Source of the DNA: Leifsonia sp. 71-9
GTDB lineage: Bacteria > Actinomycetota > Actinomycetes > Actinomycetales > Microbacteriaceae
Length of the DNA: 64,000 nt
Direction of reading: 5' to 3'
Assembly: GCF_001898805.1 (NCBI RefSeq)
Contig: NZ_MKVJ01000014.1
Location: forward strand, 166,410 to 230,409
Shown here: one piece after another, positions 44,226 through 51,626 of the stretch
Position numbering within the stretch: position 1 is the stretch's first letter
Layout of the letters: each line of letters starts with the position of its first letter
The notes under the pieces: generated by a model
Databases searched by the model: none
What the model saw: only the letters and a program-made list of their open reading frames with translations
What the model was told of the DNA's origin: nothing
Translations under genes and position numbers: made by a program

Positions 44226-44248
44226 GGGCCGCCCACAAGGGGCGGCCC
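44226..44248 (-). terminator. Hairpin downstream of erpA
   Basis: GGGCCGCCC (44226-44234) and GGGCGGCCC (44240-44248) form a perfect 9-bp stem with an ACAAG loop, extendable outward by CAC/GTG pairs. It lies 28 nt past the erpA stop. The longest T-run (44254-44258) is on the plus strand, so it may also block rightward antisense transcription. Confidence 0.65.
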
Positions 44249-44275
44249 ACGGTGTTTTTCTGTGCTATGCGAGGC

Positions 44276-44632
44276 TCAGTGGAACGAGTCCCCGCAGGCG
44301 CACGAGCCCGTCGCGTTGGGGTTGTCGATGGTGAAACCCTGCTTCTGGATGGTGTCCTCGAAGTCGATCGCGGCGCCGTCCAGGTACGGGACGCTCATCT
44401 TGTCCACGATGACCTCGACGCCGTCGAAGTCGACCGTCGCGTCCCCGTCGAGCATGCGCTCGTCGAAGTACAGCTGGTAGATGAGACCCGAGCAGCCGCC
44501 GGGCTGGACGGCGACGCGCAGACGCAGGTCGTCACGGCCCTCCTGCTCGAGCAGGCTCTTGACCTTGCCTGCTGCGGCCTCGGTCAGGCCGACGCCATGG
44601 GCCTTCGGCGCGGTCAGGGTTGTGTCGGTCAT
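44276..44632 (-). CDS. erpA: Iron-sulfur cluster insertion protein ErpA/A-type carrier
   Basis: The 118-residue A-type carrier receives Fe-S clusters and hands them to apo-enzymes. The three cluster cysteines are in QPGGCSGLIYQLYFD and GSCACGDSF. AGGAG lies 6 nt before ATG 44632, and longer in-frame starts upstream lack any ribosome site. A minus-strand TACAAT (plus 44683-44688) is a plausible -10 with a leader of about 45 nt. It lies next to the cta operon, as in many Actinobacteria. Confidence 0.93.
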   Translation of the reverse strand: MTDTTLTAPKAHGVGLTEAAAGKVKSLLEQEGRDDLRLRVAVQPGGCSGLIYQLYFDERMLDGDATVDFDGVEVIVDKMSVPYLDGAAIDFEDTIQKQGFTIDNPNATGSCACGDSFH

Positions 44633-44729
44633 GGAACTCCTCACACGGAAAAAATGGACTTCGGGATGCGAAATCTGCGTCGATTGTACGTCGGAAACCC
44701 GGGAGGCTGTCCAGACGTTCAGACGGCGC

Positions 44730-46166
44730 TCAGCCCTCGCGGCGGTCCAGCCGGGCGAGCAGGAGCGCCTCCGAGAGGATCGCACGGGTGAAGACGCCGA
44801 GGTGCAGCGACTCGTTGGGGCTGTGCGCGCGCGAGTCCGGGTCCTCCACGCCGGTGACCAGGATCTGCGCGTCCGGGAACTCCCGGACCAGGTCGGCGAT
44901 GAACGGGATGGACCCGCCGATGCCGGTCTCGACCGCCTCGTTGCCCCACGCGTCGGTCATCGCGCGCTTGGCCTCGGTCGCCGCCCAGCCCGCGGTGTCG
45001 ACGAGGAAGGCCTCGCCGGTGTCGACGTCGCTGATGTCGACGTGGGCGCCGAACGGCGCGTGTGCGCGGAGGTGGCGCTCGATCGCCGCGTAGGCCTCCG
45101 CCGCCGGCTGACCGGGCGCCACCCGGGCACTGAGGCGCACCGCGGCGCTCGGGAGGAGCGTGTTGGAGGCGTTCGCGACCGAGGGCGCGTCGATCCCGGT
45201 GATCGTGATGGTCGGCTTGGACCACATGCGCGACAGGATGGGGCCGCTGCCGATGGGCGTCACCCCCGGCAGGAGGGCGGCCTCCTCGCGGAACTGCTCC
45301 TCGCTGAGGTGCGGCGGCTCGGCCGCGTCGTCGTAGGAGAGGAAGCCGTCGACGGCGACCTCGCCGTTCTCGTCGTGCAGGGTGGCGAGCAGCTTGACCA
45401 GCGCCATCATCGCGTCCGGGGCGGCGCCGCCGTACATGCCGGAGTGCGAGGCGTGCTCGAGGGTCGACACGGTCAGGCGGAAGGTCACGTTGCCCCGGAG
45501 GGAGACGGTGAGCGCCGGCGTGGCGATGTCGACGTTGTCCGAGTCGGCGACGACGATGACGTCGGCGGCGAGGGCGGCCTTGTTCTCGTGCAGGAAGTTG
45601 GCGAAGGAGCGCGAGCCGAACTCCTCCTCCCCCTCGATGAACACTGCGAGGCCGAGGTCGAAGTCCGGGCCGAGCGCCTCGACGAGCGCGCGGATGCTCG
45701 CCACGTGCGCCATGACGCCGGCCTTGTCGTCCGCCGCGCCGCGGCCGTAGATCCGGTCGCCGCGCACGGTCGGCTCGAACGGCGGGGTGTCCCAGTCGTC
45801 GTCCGATCCGGGCGGCTGCACGTCGTGGTGGGCGTAGAGCAGGACGGTCGGGCGGCCATTCCGCGCGGCGCGCGTGGCGAGCACCGCCGGCTGGCCGAGC
45901 TGCTCGCCGTCGATCGGCGCCTGCTTGACCTCGACGCTCTCGAACACGCCGGTCTCGCGCAGCAGCGCGGCCACGGCGTCGGCGCTCGCGCGGACGTTCG
46001 CGGAGTCGAAGGCGGACCAGGAGACCGACGGGATCCGGACGAGGCGGGACAGGTCGGCGACGGTCGACGGCAGGCCGCCCTCGACCGCGGCGCGGACCCG
46101 TTCCTCGGCCGCCGGATCGTCGGCGGGCTGCGAATACTGGCCGGAAGACGGCTGGGAGTCTGTCAT
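44730..46166 (-). CDS. M20 family dipeptidase/metallopeptidase
   Basis: The 478-residue enzyme has the M20 zinc-binding set: VLLYAHHDVQPPG (His and catalytic Asp), YGRGAADDKAG (bridging Asp), VFIEGEEEFGS (catalytic Glu and metal Glu), and a dimerisation insert before the C-terminal HSPNESLHLG (metal His). It would hydrolyse dipeptides or N-acyl amino acids, and the exact substrate is unknown. A minus-strand TAAGAT (plus 46174-46179) lies 7 nt before the ATG, so it is probably leaderless. It diverges from the DUF3043 gene. Confidence 0.9.
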   Translation of the reverse strand: MTDSQPSSGQYSQPADDPAAEERVRAAVEGGLPSTVADLSRLVRIPSVSWSAFDSANVRASADAVAALLRETGVFESVEVKQAPIDGEQLGQPAVLATRAARNGRPTVLLYAHHDVQPPGSDDDWDTPPFEPTVRGDRIYGRGAADDKAGVMAHVASIRALVEALGPDFDLGLAVFIEGEEEFGSRSFANFLHENKAALAADVIVVADSDNVDIATPALTVSLRGNVTFRLTVSTLEHASHSGMYGGAAPDAMMALVKLLATLHDENGEVAVDGFLSYDDAAEPPHLSEEQFREEAALLPGVTPIGSGPILSRMWSKPTITITGIDAPSVANASNTLLPSAAVRLSARVAPGQPAAEAYAAIERHLRAHAPFGAHVDISDVDTGEAFLVDTAGWAATEAKRAMTDAWGNEAVETGIGGSIPFIADLVREFPDAQILVTGVEDPDSRAHSPNESLHLGVFTRAILSEALLLARLDRREG

Positions 46167-46206
46167 GCGGGTAATCTTAAGTGACCCCACAACCGAAGGC
46201 TGAGCG

Positions 46207-46803
46207 TTGGCGAAACGAGACCACCCGGCGACCGAGGCGGAGACGCCGATCGCCGAGACACCCGAACAGACGGCAGAGCGCCTGAACCAGGGCAAGGGCG
46301 CACCGACGCCCTCCCGTCGCGAGCAGGAGGCCGCCCGCAAGCGCCCCCTGGTCCCCGGTGACCGCAAGGAGGCGGCCCGCAACGCCCGCACCAAGCAGGC
46401 CGAGGCGCGCGAGAAGGCCCGTGTCGGCATGGCCAACGGCGACGAGCGCTACCTGACGCAGCGCGACCGCGGCCCGCAGCGCCGGTACGTGCGCGACTAC
46501 GTCGACGCGCGGTTCAGCATCGGTGAGTTCCTCATCCCGGTGATGCTCGTCATCATCGTCCTGAGCTTCCTGCCGTGGCAGTTCCTGCAGGTCTGGGCGC
46601 TCTTCGCGCTCTGGGCCTTCTTCCTGATCTCGGTCCTCGACTGCATCGTCCTCGGCTTCCTCGTGCGCAAGCGCATCGCGGCGAAGTACGGCGCCGACAA
46701 GGTCGAGCGCGGCCTGCGCTGGTACGCGGCCATGCGCGCGCTGCAGCTGCGGGTCATGCGTCTGCCCAAGCCGCAGGTCAAGCGCGGCCAGTACCCCGCC
46801 TGA
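46207..46803 (+). CDS. DUF3043 family membrane protein
   Basis: The 198-residue actinobacterial protein begins at TTG with a long charged N-terminus (residues 1-95, rich in Arg, Ala and Glu; ends RRYVRDYVDARFSIGEF). Two transmembrane helices (LIPVMLVIIVLSFLPWQFLQVW and FALWAFFLISVLDCIVLGFLV) and a basic tail (VRKRIAAKYGADKVERGLRWY) follow. DUF3043 has no assigned function. The RNase HI fusion starts one base after its stop, so the two are likely cotranscribed. Confidence 0.82.
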   Translation: MAKRDHPATEAETPIAETPEQTAERLNQGKGAPTPSRREQEAARKRPLVPGDRKEAARNARTKQAEAREKARVGMANGDERYLTQRDRGPQRRYVRDYVDARFSIGEFLIPVMLVIIVLSFLPWQFLQVWALFALWAFFLISVLDCIVLGFLVRKRIAAKYGADKVERGLRWYAAMRALQLRVMRLPKPQVKRGQYPA

Positions 46804-46804
46804 C

Positions 46805-47770
46805 GTGACGATCGTCGCAGCGGCCGACGGCTCCGCCCTCGGCAACCCCGGCCCCGCCGGCTGGGCCTGGTACGTCGACGACGACCGCTGGTCCGCCGGC
46901 GGCTGGCCGCACGGCACCAACAACCAGGGCGAGCTCATGGCCGTCATCGACCTGCTCGAGTCGACGGCCCACGTCGACGACGACCTCCGCATCCTCTGCG
47001 ACAGCCAGTACGTGATCAACGCCGTCACCAAGTGGATGGCGGGCTGGAAGCGCAAAGGCTGGCGCAAGGCCGACGGCGCCCCGGTGCTCAACCGCGAGCT
47101 GCTGGAGCGTCTCGACCGCGCCCTCCAGGGGCGGCGCTACACGTTCGAGTGGGTGAAGGGCCACGCCGGCCACGACCTCAACGAAGCCGCCGACGTGCGC
47201 GCCCGCGCCGTGGCGACCGCGTACCAGAAGGGCGACCCCATCCCGATCGGACCGGGCTGGCCCCCGGCCACGCGGCAGGCCGATCAGCCGGTCGAGGAGG
47301 CCGCTCCCCCGGCTCCGCGGGTCGCTGAAAGCGCTCCGGCCGCAGCATCCGCACCGGTCGCTGCGCCGACTCAGGCTGCGGCCGAGGACGCCCTCGAACT
47401 GGACATCTTCGGCGACCTGGCCGTCGCGGAGAGCGACGAGGAGATCGTCGCCCGGCTGGAGCGCGAGCTGCTCGACCCGGCGGTCCGCTCCGACGCGTCA
47501 CGCGTCGCCGGCCTGCTGCACCCCGAGTTCGCCGAGATCGGCCGTTCCGGCCGGCTCTGGGGTCGCGACGACACCCTCCAGGCCCTCGCGGGCGAGGAGG
47601 CCGAGGCCGTGGAGCTGGACGTCCTCGCCACCGAGGTGGTCGCGGACGGCGTCATCCTGCTCACCGCCCGCACGAGCGACGCGCGCGGCGGAACCCTGCG
47701 CAGCTCGCTGTGGCAGCGCAGCGGCGGCCGCTGGCGCCTACGCTTCCACCAGGGCACGCCGGAGGCGTAG
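46805..47770 (+). CDS. rnhA: RNase HI fused to a DUF4440/SnoaL-like domain
   Basis: The 321-residue protein starts at GTG. Residues 1-145 are RNase HI, which cuts the RNA strand of RNA-DNA hybrids. The four catalytic acids are visible at Asp8 (AADGSALGNPG), Glu43 (QGELMAV), Asp66 (CDSQYV) and Asp130 (NEAAD), with His123 in the GHAGH loop. A Pro/Ala linker at about 155-195 leads to a DUF4440/NTF2-like domain at about 205-321 (LLHPEFAEIGRSGRLWGRDDTLQAL, RSSLWQRSGGRWRLRFHQGTP). The 3' end overlaps pyrD by 33 nt. Confidence 0.88.
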   Translation: MTIVAAADGSALGNPGPAGWAWYVDDDRWSAGGWPHGTNNQGELMAVIDLLESTAHVDDDLRILCDSQYVINAVTKWMAGWKRKGWRKADGAPVLNRELLERLDRALQGRRYTFEWVKGHAGHDLNEAADVRARAVATAYQKGDPIPIGPGWPPATRQADQPVEEAAPPAPRVAESAPAAASAPVAAPTQAAAEDALELDIFGDLAVAESDEEIVARLERELLDPAVRSDASRVAGLLHPEFAEIGRSGRLWGRDDTLQALAGEEAEAVELDVLATEVVADGVILLTARTSDARGGTLRSSLWQRSGGRWRLRFHQGTPEA

Positions 47771-48781
47771 CAGCCCGCGGTTGATCTGCCGCGCCCACAG
47801 CGGGCCGCGGTAGAGGAACGCGGTGTAGCCCTGCACGAGCGTGGCCCCGGCGTCGAGACGCTCCTGCACGTCCTCCGCCGTCTCCACGCCGCCCACCGAG
47901 ATCACGCAGAGCTCGGGCGGGACGGTCGCGCGGATCAGCTTCAGGACCTCGAGCGAGCGGGCCGCGAGCGGTGCGCCCGACAGGCCGCCTGCCCCGGCCG
48001 CGTCGACGCGGGCCGGGTCGGTGCGGAGCCCCTCCCGGGAGATCGTGGTGTTCGTCGCGATGATGCCGTCGAGACCGAGGCGCACGACCAGCTCCGCGAT
48101 CCGCTGCACCTGCTCGTCGGTGAGGTCGGGCGCGATCTTGACGAGCAGCGGCTTCCGGCCCGCGACCTCCTGGACGGCGGTGAGCAGCGGAGCGAGGAGG
48201 TCGAGCTCCTGCAGCCCGCGCAGCCCCGGCGTGTTCGGCGAGCTGACGTTGACGACCAGGTAGTCGGCGACCGGCGCGAGGGCTCTGGCACTGGTCAGGT
48301 AGTCGGCGGTGGCGTCCTCCACGGCGACGACGCGGCTCTTGCCGATGTTCACCCCGAGCACCGGGCGGTGGCGTGTCCGGATGACGCGCAGGAGCCGATC
48401 CGCCGCGACGCCCGCACCGCGGTTGTTGAAGCCCATGCGGTTGATCACCGCGCGGTCCGGGATGAGGCGGAACAGGCGCGGCTTGTCGTTGCCGGGCTGC
48501 GCGATCGCGGTGATCGTCCCGACCTCCACGTGGCCGAAGCCGAGCGCGCCGAGCCCGAGCACCGCTTCGCCGTCCTTGTCGAAGCCGGCCGCGACACCGA
48601 ACGGCGACTCGAACCGCAGTCCGAGCGCATCGACGGCGAGGGACGGGTCGGCCGCGGTGAACCGCCGGGCGACACCGCCGAGCCCCACGAGGGGCAGCGC
48701 GCGGATCGCCACGAACGCGAGGTGATGGGCCCGCTCGGGGTCGAGCTTGGAGAGGACGAGGGAGAAGAGTGTGCGATACAT
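47738..48781 (-). CDS. pyrD: Quinone-dependent dihydroorotate dehydrogenase PyrD
   Basis: The 347-residue class 2 enzyme oxidises dihydroorotate to orotate and passes electrons to menaquinone through FMN. The N-terminal membrane-associating helix is MYRTLFSLVLSKLDPERAHHLAF. NRMGFNNRGA, LVVNVSSPNTPGLRGLQ (catalytic Ser of the class 2 type), LLVKIAPDLTD, ATNTTISREGL and ISVGGVETAEDVQERLDAGATLVQGYTAF identify it. The tail overlaps the RNase HI fusion gene by 33 nt on the opposite strand. Confidence 0.95.
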   Translation of the reverse strand: MYRTLFSLVLSKLDPERAHHLAFVAIRALPLVGLGGVARRFTAADPSLAVDALGLRFESPFGVAAGFDKDGEAVLGLGALGFGHVEVGTITAIAQPGNDKPRLFRLIPDRAVINRMGFNNRGAGVAADRLLRVIRTRHRPVLGVNIGKSRVVAVEDATADYLTSARALAPVADYLVVNVSSPNTPGLRGLQELDLLAPLLTAVQEVAGRKPLLVKIAPDLTDEQVQRIAELVVRLGLDGIIATNTTISREGLRTDPARVDAAGAGGLSGAPLAARSLEVLKLIRATVPPELCVISVGGVETAEDVQERLDAGATLVQGYTAFLYRGPLWARQINRGLLRLRRALVEA

Positions 48782-48806
48782 GCCGGTACGAGAATACCGG
48801 TCGGCG

Positions 48807-49280
48807 TCAGGCCTGCACGTCCGCGGGCACGATGTGGTGGGCGACCCGCAGCTGCTGGATGGCCTCCTCGAAGTCGTCGAGGGAGTCGAACGCCTGGTAG
48901 ACGCTGGCGAACCGCAGGTACGCGACCTCGTCCAGCTCCCGCAGCTCGGGCAGGATCGCGAGGCCGACCTCGTTCGCCTCGATCTGGGAGGCGCCGGTCG
49001 AGCGGATGGTCTCCTCGACCTTCTGCGCGAGTACGGCGAGGTCGGAGTCGGTCACCGGCCGCCCCTGGCAGGCCTTGCGCACGCCGAGCATGATCTTCTC
49101 CCGGCTGAACGGCTCCGCCACCCCGCTGCGCTTGATCACGCTGAGGCTGGCCGTCTCGGTGGTCGAGAAGCGGCGGCCGCACTCGGGGCACTGCCGGCGG
49201 CGGCGGATCGAGAGACCGTCGTCACTGGTCCGGGAGTCGATGACACGGGAGTCCGGGTGGCGGCAGAAGGGGCAGAACAT
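48807..49280 (-). CDS. nrdR: Transcriptional repressor NrdR
   Basis: The 157-residue regulator of ribonucleotide reductase genes begins [17 protein letters not shown], and its zinc ribbon is completed by CPECGRRF (four cysteines). A nucleotide-sensing ATP-cone domain ([24 protein letters not shown]) follows. The length is typical. A minus-strand TAGAAT (plus 49287-49292) lies 6 nt before the ATG, so the mRNA is probably leaderless. No nrd target genes are in the window. Confidence 0.96.
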   Translation of the reverse strand: MFCPFCRHPDSRVIDSRTSDDGLSIRRRRQCPECGRRFSTTETASLSVIKRSGVAEPFSREKIMLGVRKACQGRPVTDSDLAVLAQKVEETIRSTGASQIEANEVGLAILPELRELDEVAYLRFASVYQAFDSLDDFEEAIQQLRVAHHIVPADVQA

Positions 49281-49307
49281 ACCCCGATTCTACCGGTCTC
49301 CCGGCCG

Positions 49308-50615
49308 TCAGCCGCGGAAGCGGACGGTGACCGCCTCGCCGTGCGCGGGGAGGTCCTCGGCGCCCGAGAGCGCGACGATGCGGTCGGCGACGTCGCGCAG
49401 CGCATCCCGGTCGTACCGGATGACCTGCTGCGGGCGCAGGAACGAGTACGCGCCCAAGCCCGACGAGAACCGCGCCTGCCCTCCGGTCGGCAGCACGTGG
49501 TTCGACCCGGCGAGGTAGTCGCCGAGGCTGACGGGCGCGCTCGGACCGATGAAGATCGCACCGGCGTTCTGGATGTCGGCGAGCACGGCGTCGTCGTCCG
49601 CGGTCTGGATCTCGAGGTGCTCCGGGCCGTAGGCGTTGCTGAACGCGGCGGCGGCGGCGAGGTCGTCGACGAGCACGATCGCGGACTGCTGGCCGCCGAG
49701 GGCCGTGCGGACACGCTCGCTGTGCCGGGTCGCGCCGGCCAGCTGGTCCAGCTCGGCGGCGACGCGCTCGGCGAAGGCCGGGCTGTCCGTGACGAGGAGG
49801 GAGGCGGCGGCCTCGTCGTGCTCGGCCTGGCTCACCAGGTCGGCGGCGACGTACCGCGGGTTCGCGCTGTCGTCGGCGATCACGAGGATCTCGGTGGTGC
49901 CGGCCTCGGAGTCGATGCCGGCCTTCCCGCGCACGACGCGCTTGGCGGCGGCGACGTAGATGTTGCCGGGACCGGTGATGACCTGGACCGGCTCGAGCCC
50001 GATCTCCTCCACACCCCAGGCGAGCGCGCCGATCGCGCCGGCGCCGCCCATCGCGTAGACCTCGTCGATGCCGAGCAGCCCGGCGGCGCCCAGGATGACG
50101 GGGTGGACCCTGCCTCCGAACTCGCGCTGGGGCGGGCTCGCGAGCGCAATCGACGAGACACCCGCGATCTGGGCGGGAACCGCGTTCATCACGACACTGG
50201 ACGGGTAGACGGCCTTGCCGCCCGGCACGTACAGACCCGCTCGCTCGACGGGCTGCCAACGCTGCACGATGGTCGCCCCCGGGCCGATACGGGTCTCGGC
50301 GGGCGGCGGCACCTGCGCAGCGGTCGCCTCTCGGACCCGCGCGATGGTCTCCTCAAGAGCCGCTCGGACGTCGGAGGGCAGCGCCTCCACGGCGGCCGCG
50401 ATCTCCTCGACGGGGACGCGGACCGCGGGCGGCGCGACGCCGTCGAACCGTTCGGCCTGCTCCCGAAGAGCTGCGGCCCCGCGGGCGCGCACGTCGTCGA
50501 TGAGCTCGGTCGCTACATGCATCGCGACCTGCACGTCCACGACGGGACGGGGGACGAGGCGCTCGAAGGCGACGCGAGTAGGCTGGACTCCGCGGAGATC
50601 GATGGTCTGCATCAT
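49308..50615 (-). CDS. hisD: Histidinol dehydrogenase HisD
   Basis: The 435-residue enzyme catalyses the last two oxidations of histidine synthesis. The family signatures GLYVPGGKAVYPSSVVMNAVPA, VQVITGPGNIYVAAAKRVV (NAD region), GIDSEAGTTEILVIAD and YGPEHLEI are present. Zinc-ligand regions include QAEHDEAAASLLV and SNHVLPTGG. The gene starts ATGATG; the first ATG at 50615 was used. It diverges from the flavin reductase gene. The rest of the his operon is not in this window. Confidence 0.96.
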   Translation of the reverse strand: MMQTIDLRGVQPTRVAFERLVPRPVVDVQVAMHVATELIDDVRARGAAALREQAERFDGVAPPAVRVPVEEIAAAVEALPSDVRAALEETIARVREATAAQVPPPAETRIGPGATIVQRWQPVERAGLYVPGGKAVYPSSVVMNAVPAQIAGVSSIALASPPQREFGGRVHPVILGAAGLLGIDEVYAMGGAGAIGALAWGVEEIGLEPVQVITGPGNIYVAAAKRVVRGKAGIDSEAGTTEILVIADDSANPRYVAADLVSQAEHDEAAASLLVTDSPAFAERVAAELDQLAGATRHSERVRTALGGQQSAIVLVDDLAAAAAFSNAYGPEHLEIQTADDDAVLADIQNAGAIFIGPSAPVSLGDYLAGSNHVLPTGGQARFSSGLGAYSFLRPQQVIRYDRDALRDVADRIVALSGAEDLPAHGEAVTVRFRG

Positions 50616-50696
50616 GGCGCGACAAGCCTATCCGCTCCCCCGCGATGGTTTCCCCGCGCGGAATTCTCGATGTCGATTGGTGCTTGCAGTACACGT

Positions 50697-51227
50697 ATGA
50701 ACAACGCATCCCCCGACCCCACCGACGGCACCGTCTCCGACGTCACGCCGGACCTGTCGGCCTTCCGCCAGACGTTCCGCCGCCACGCCGCCGGTGTCGC
50801 CATCATCACCGCTCTGCGGGCCGACGGCAGCCCCGTCGGGTTCACGGCGACCTCGCTCGCCTCCCTGGCAGCGGTGCCGCCACTCGCGACGTTCAACATG
50901 GCGCTCTCGGCGTCCAGCTGGCCCGCCATCGCCGAGACGGATCGCGTCGTCATCCACACGCTCGGCGTGCGCAACAAGGCTGCCGCCGAGAAGCTCGCCG
51001 GAGACAACGCCCGCCGGTTCGAGGGCGAGCACTGGTACCCCGGTCCGTACGGCCTCCCCGTCATCAAGGACACCACCGCGTGGGTGGTCGGCCGCATCGT
51101 CGAGCGCTTCACCGTGCACAACAGCGCGGTCGTGGTCGTCCAGATCGAGCGTGGAGAGCTCGGCGCCGAGGACGAGCCCCTGCTCTACCACGAGCGCCGC
51201 TACCACCGGCCCACCGCGCTCGACTGA
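50697..51227 (+). CDS. Flavin reductase family protein
   Basis: The 176-residue FMN-binding split-barrel protein reads FRQTFRRHAAGVAIITALRADGSPVGFTATSLASLAAVPPLATFN, then VRNKAAAEKLAG and the late GELGAEDEPLLYHERRYHR. This is the pattern of the flavin reductase components that supply reduced flavin to monooxygenases. No partner oxygenase is nearby. ATG 50697 gives a normal length, and the frame is open far upstream only because it is antisense to hisD. Confidence 0.88.
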   Translation: MNNASPDPTDGTVSDVTPDLSAFRQTFRRHAAGVAIITALRADGSPVGFTATSLASLAAVPPLATFNMALSASSWPAIAETDRVVIHTLGVRNKAAAEKLAGDNARRFEGEHWYPGPYGLPVIKDTTAWVVGRIVERFTVHNSAVVVVQIERGELGAEDEPLLYHERRYHRPTALD

Positions 51228-51251
51228 CGGCGCCGGCGGTCCGGCCGTCGC

Positions 51252-51617
51252 TCAGTCCAGTTCGCGGAGCTGTGCCGTCCGTTCGCCGCCGGCCGACCCG
51301 GTGTTCACCGTGCCCTGCGGCTCGAACAGGACCGCCTCCACCTCGGCGTCCGCTCGCGGGCAGTGCTCGACGCCCCGCGGGACGACGTAGACGTCGCCCG
51401 GGCCCAGCACGACGTCGCCGTCGCGCAGCTGGATCGTCAGCTCACCGCTGAGCACCACGAACAGCTCGTCGGTGTCGGGATGCTCGTGCCAGACGAACTC
51501 GCCGAGCAGCCTCACCACTTTCACGTCGTAGTCGTTGACGCTCGTCAGGCGGTGCGGCTGCCAGTGCTCGCCGATCCGTGCGAGTGCCTCGTGCAGGTTG
51601 CGGACGCCGTCGCTCAT
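51252..51617 (-). CDS. Cupin domain protein
   Basis: The 121-residue single-domain cupin has FVWHEHPDTDELFVVLSGEL (motif 1, with metal-binding His-x-His-x4-Glu) and the motif 2-like VYVVPRGVEHCPRADAEVEAVLF. The function is unknown; small cupins can be isomerases, dioxygenases or sugar binders. It follows dnaE by 9 nt. A minus-strand TAGCGT overlapping the dnaE stop lies 6 nt before the ATG and may give it its own leaderless transcript. Confidence 0.85.
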   Translation of the reverse strand: MSDGVRNLHEALARIGEHWQPHRLTSVNDYDVKVVRLLGEFVWHEHPDTDELFVVLSGELTIQLRDGDVVLGPGDVYVVPRGVEHCPRADAEVEAVLFEPQGTVNTGSAGGERTAQLRELD

Positions 51618-51626
51618 GACCCCACG

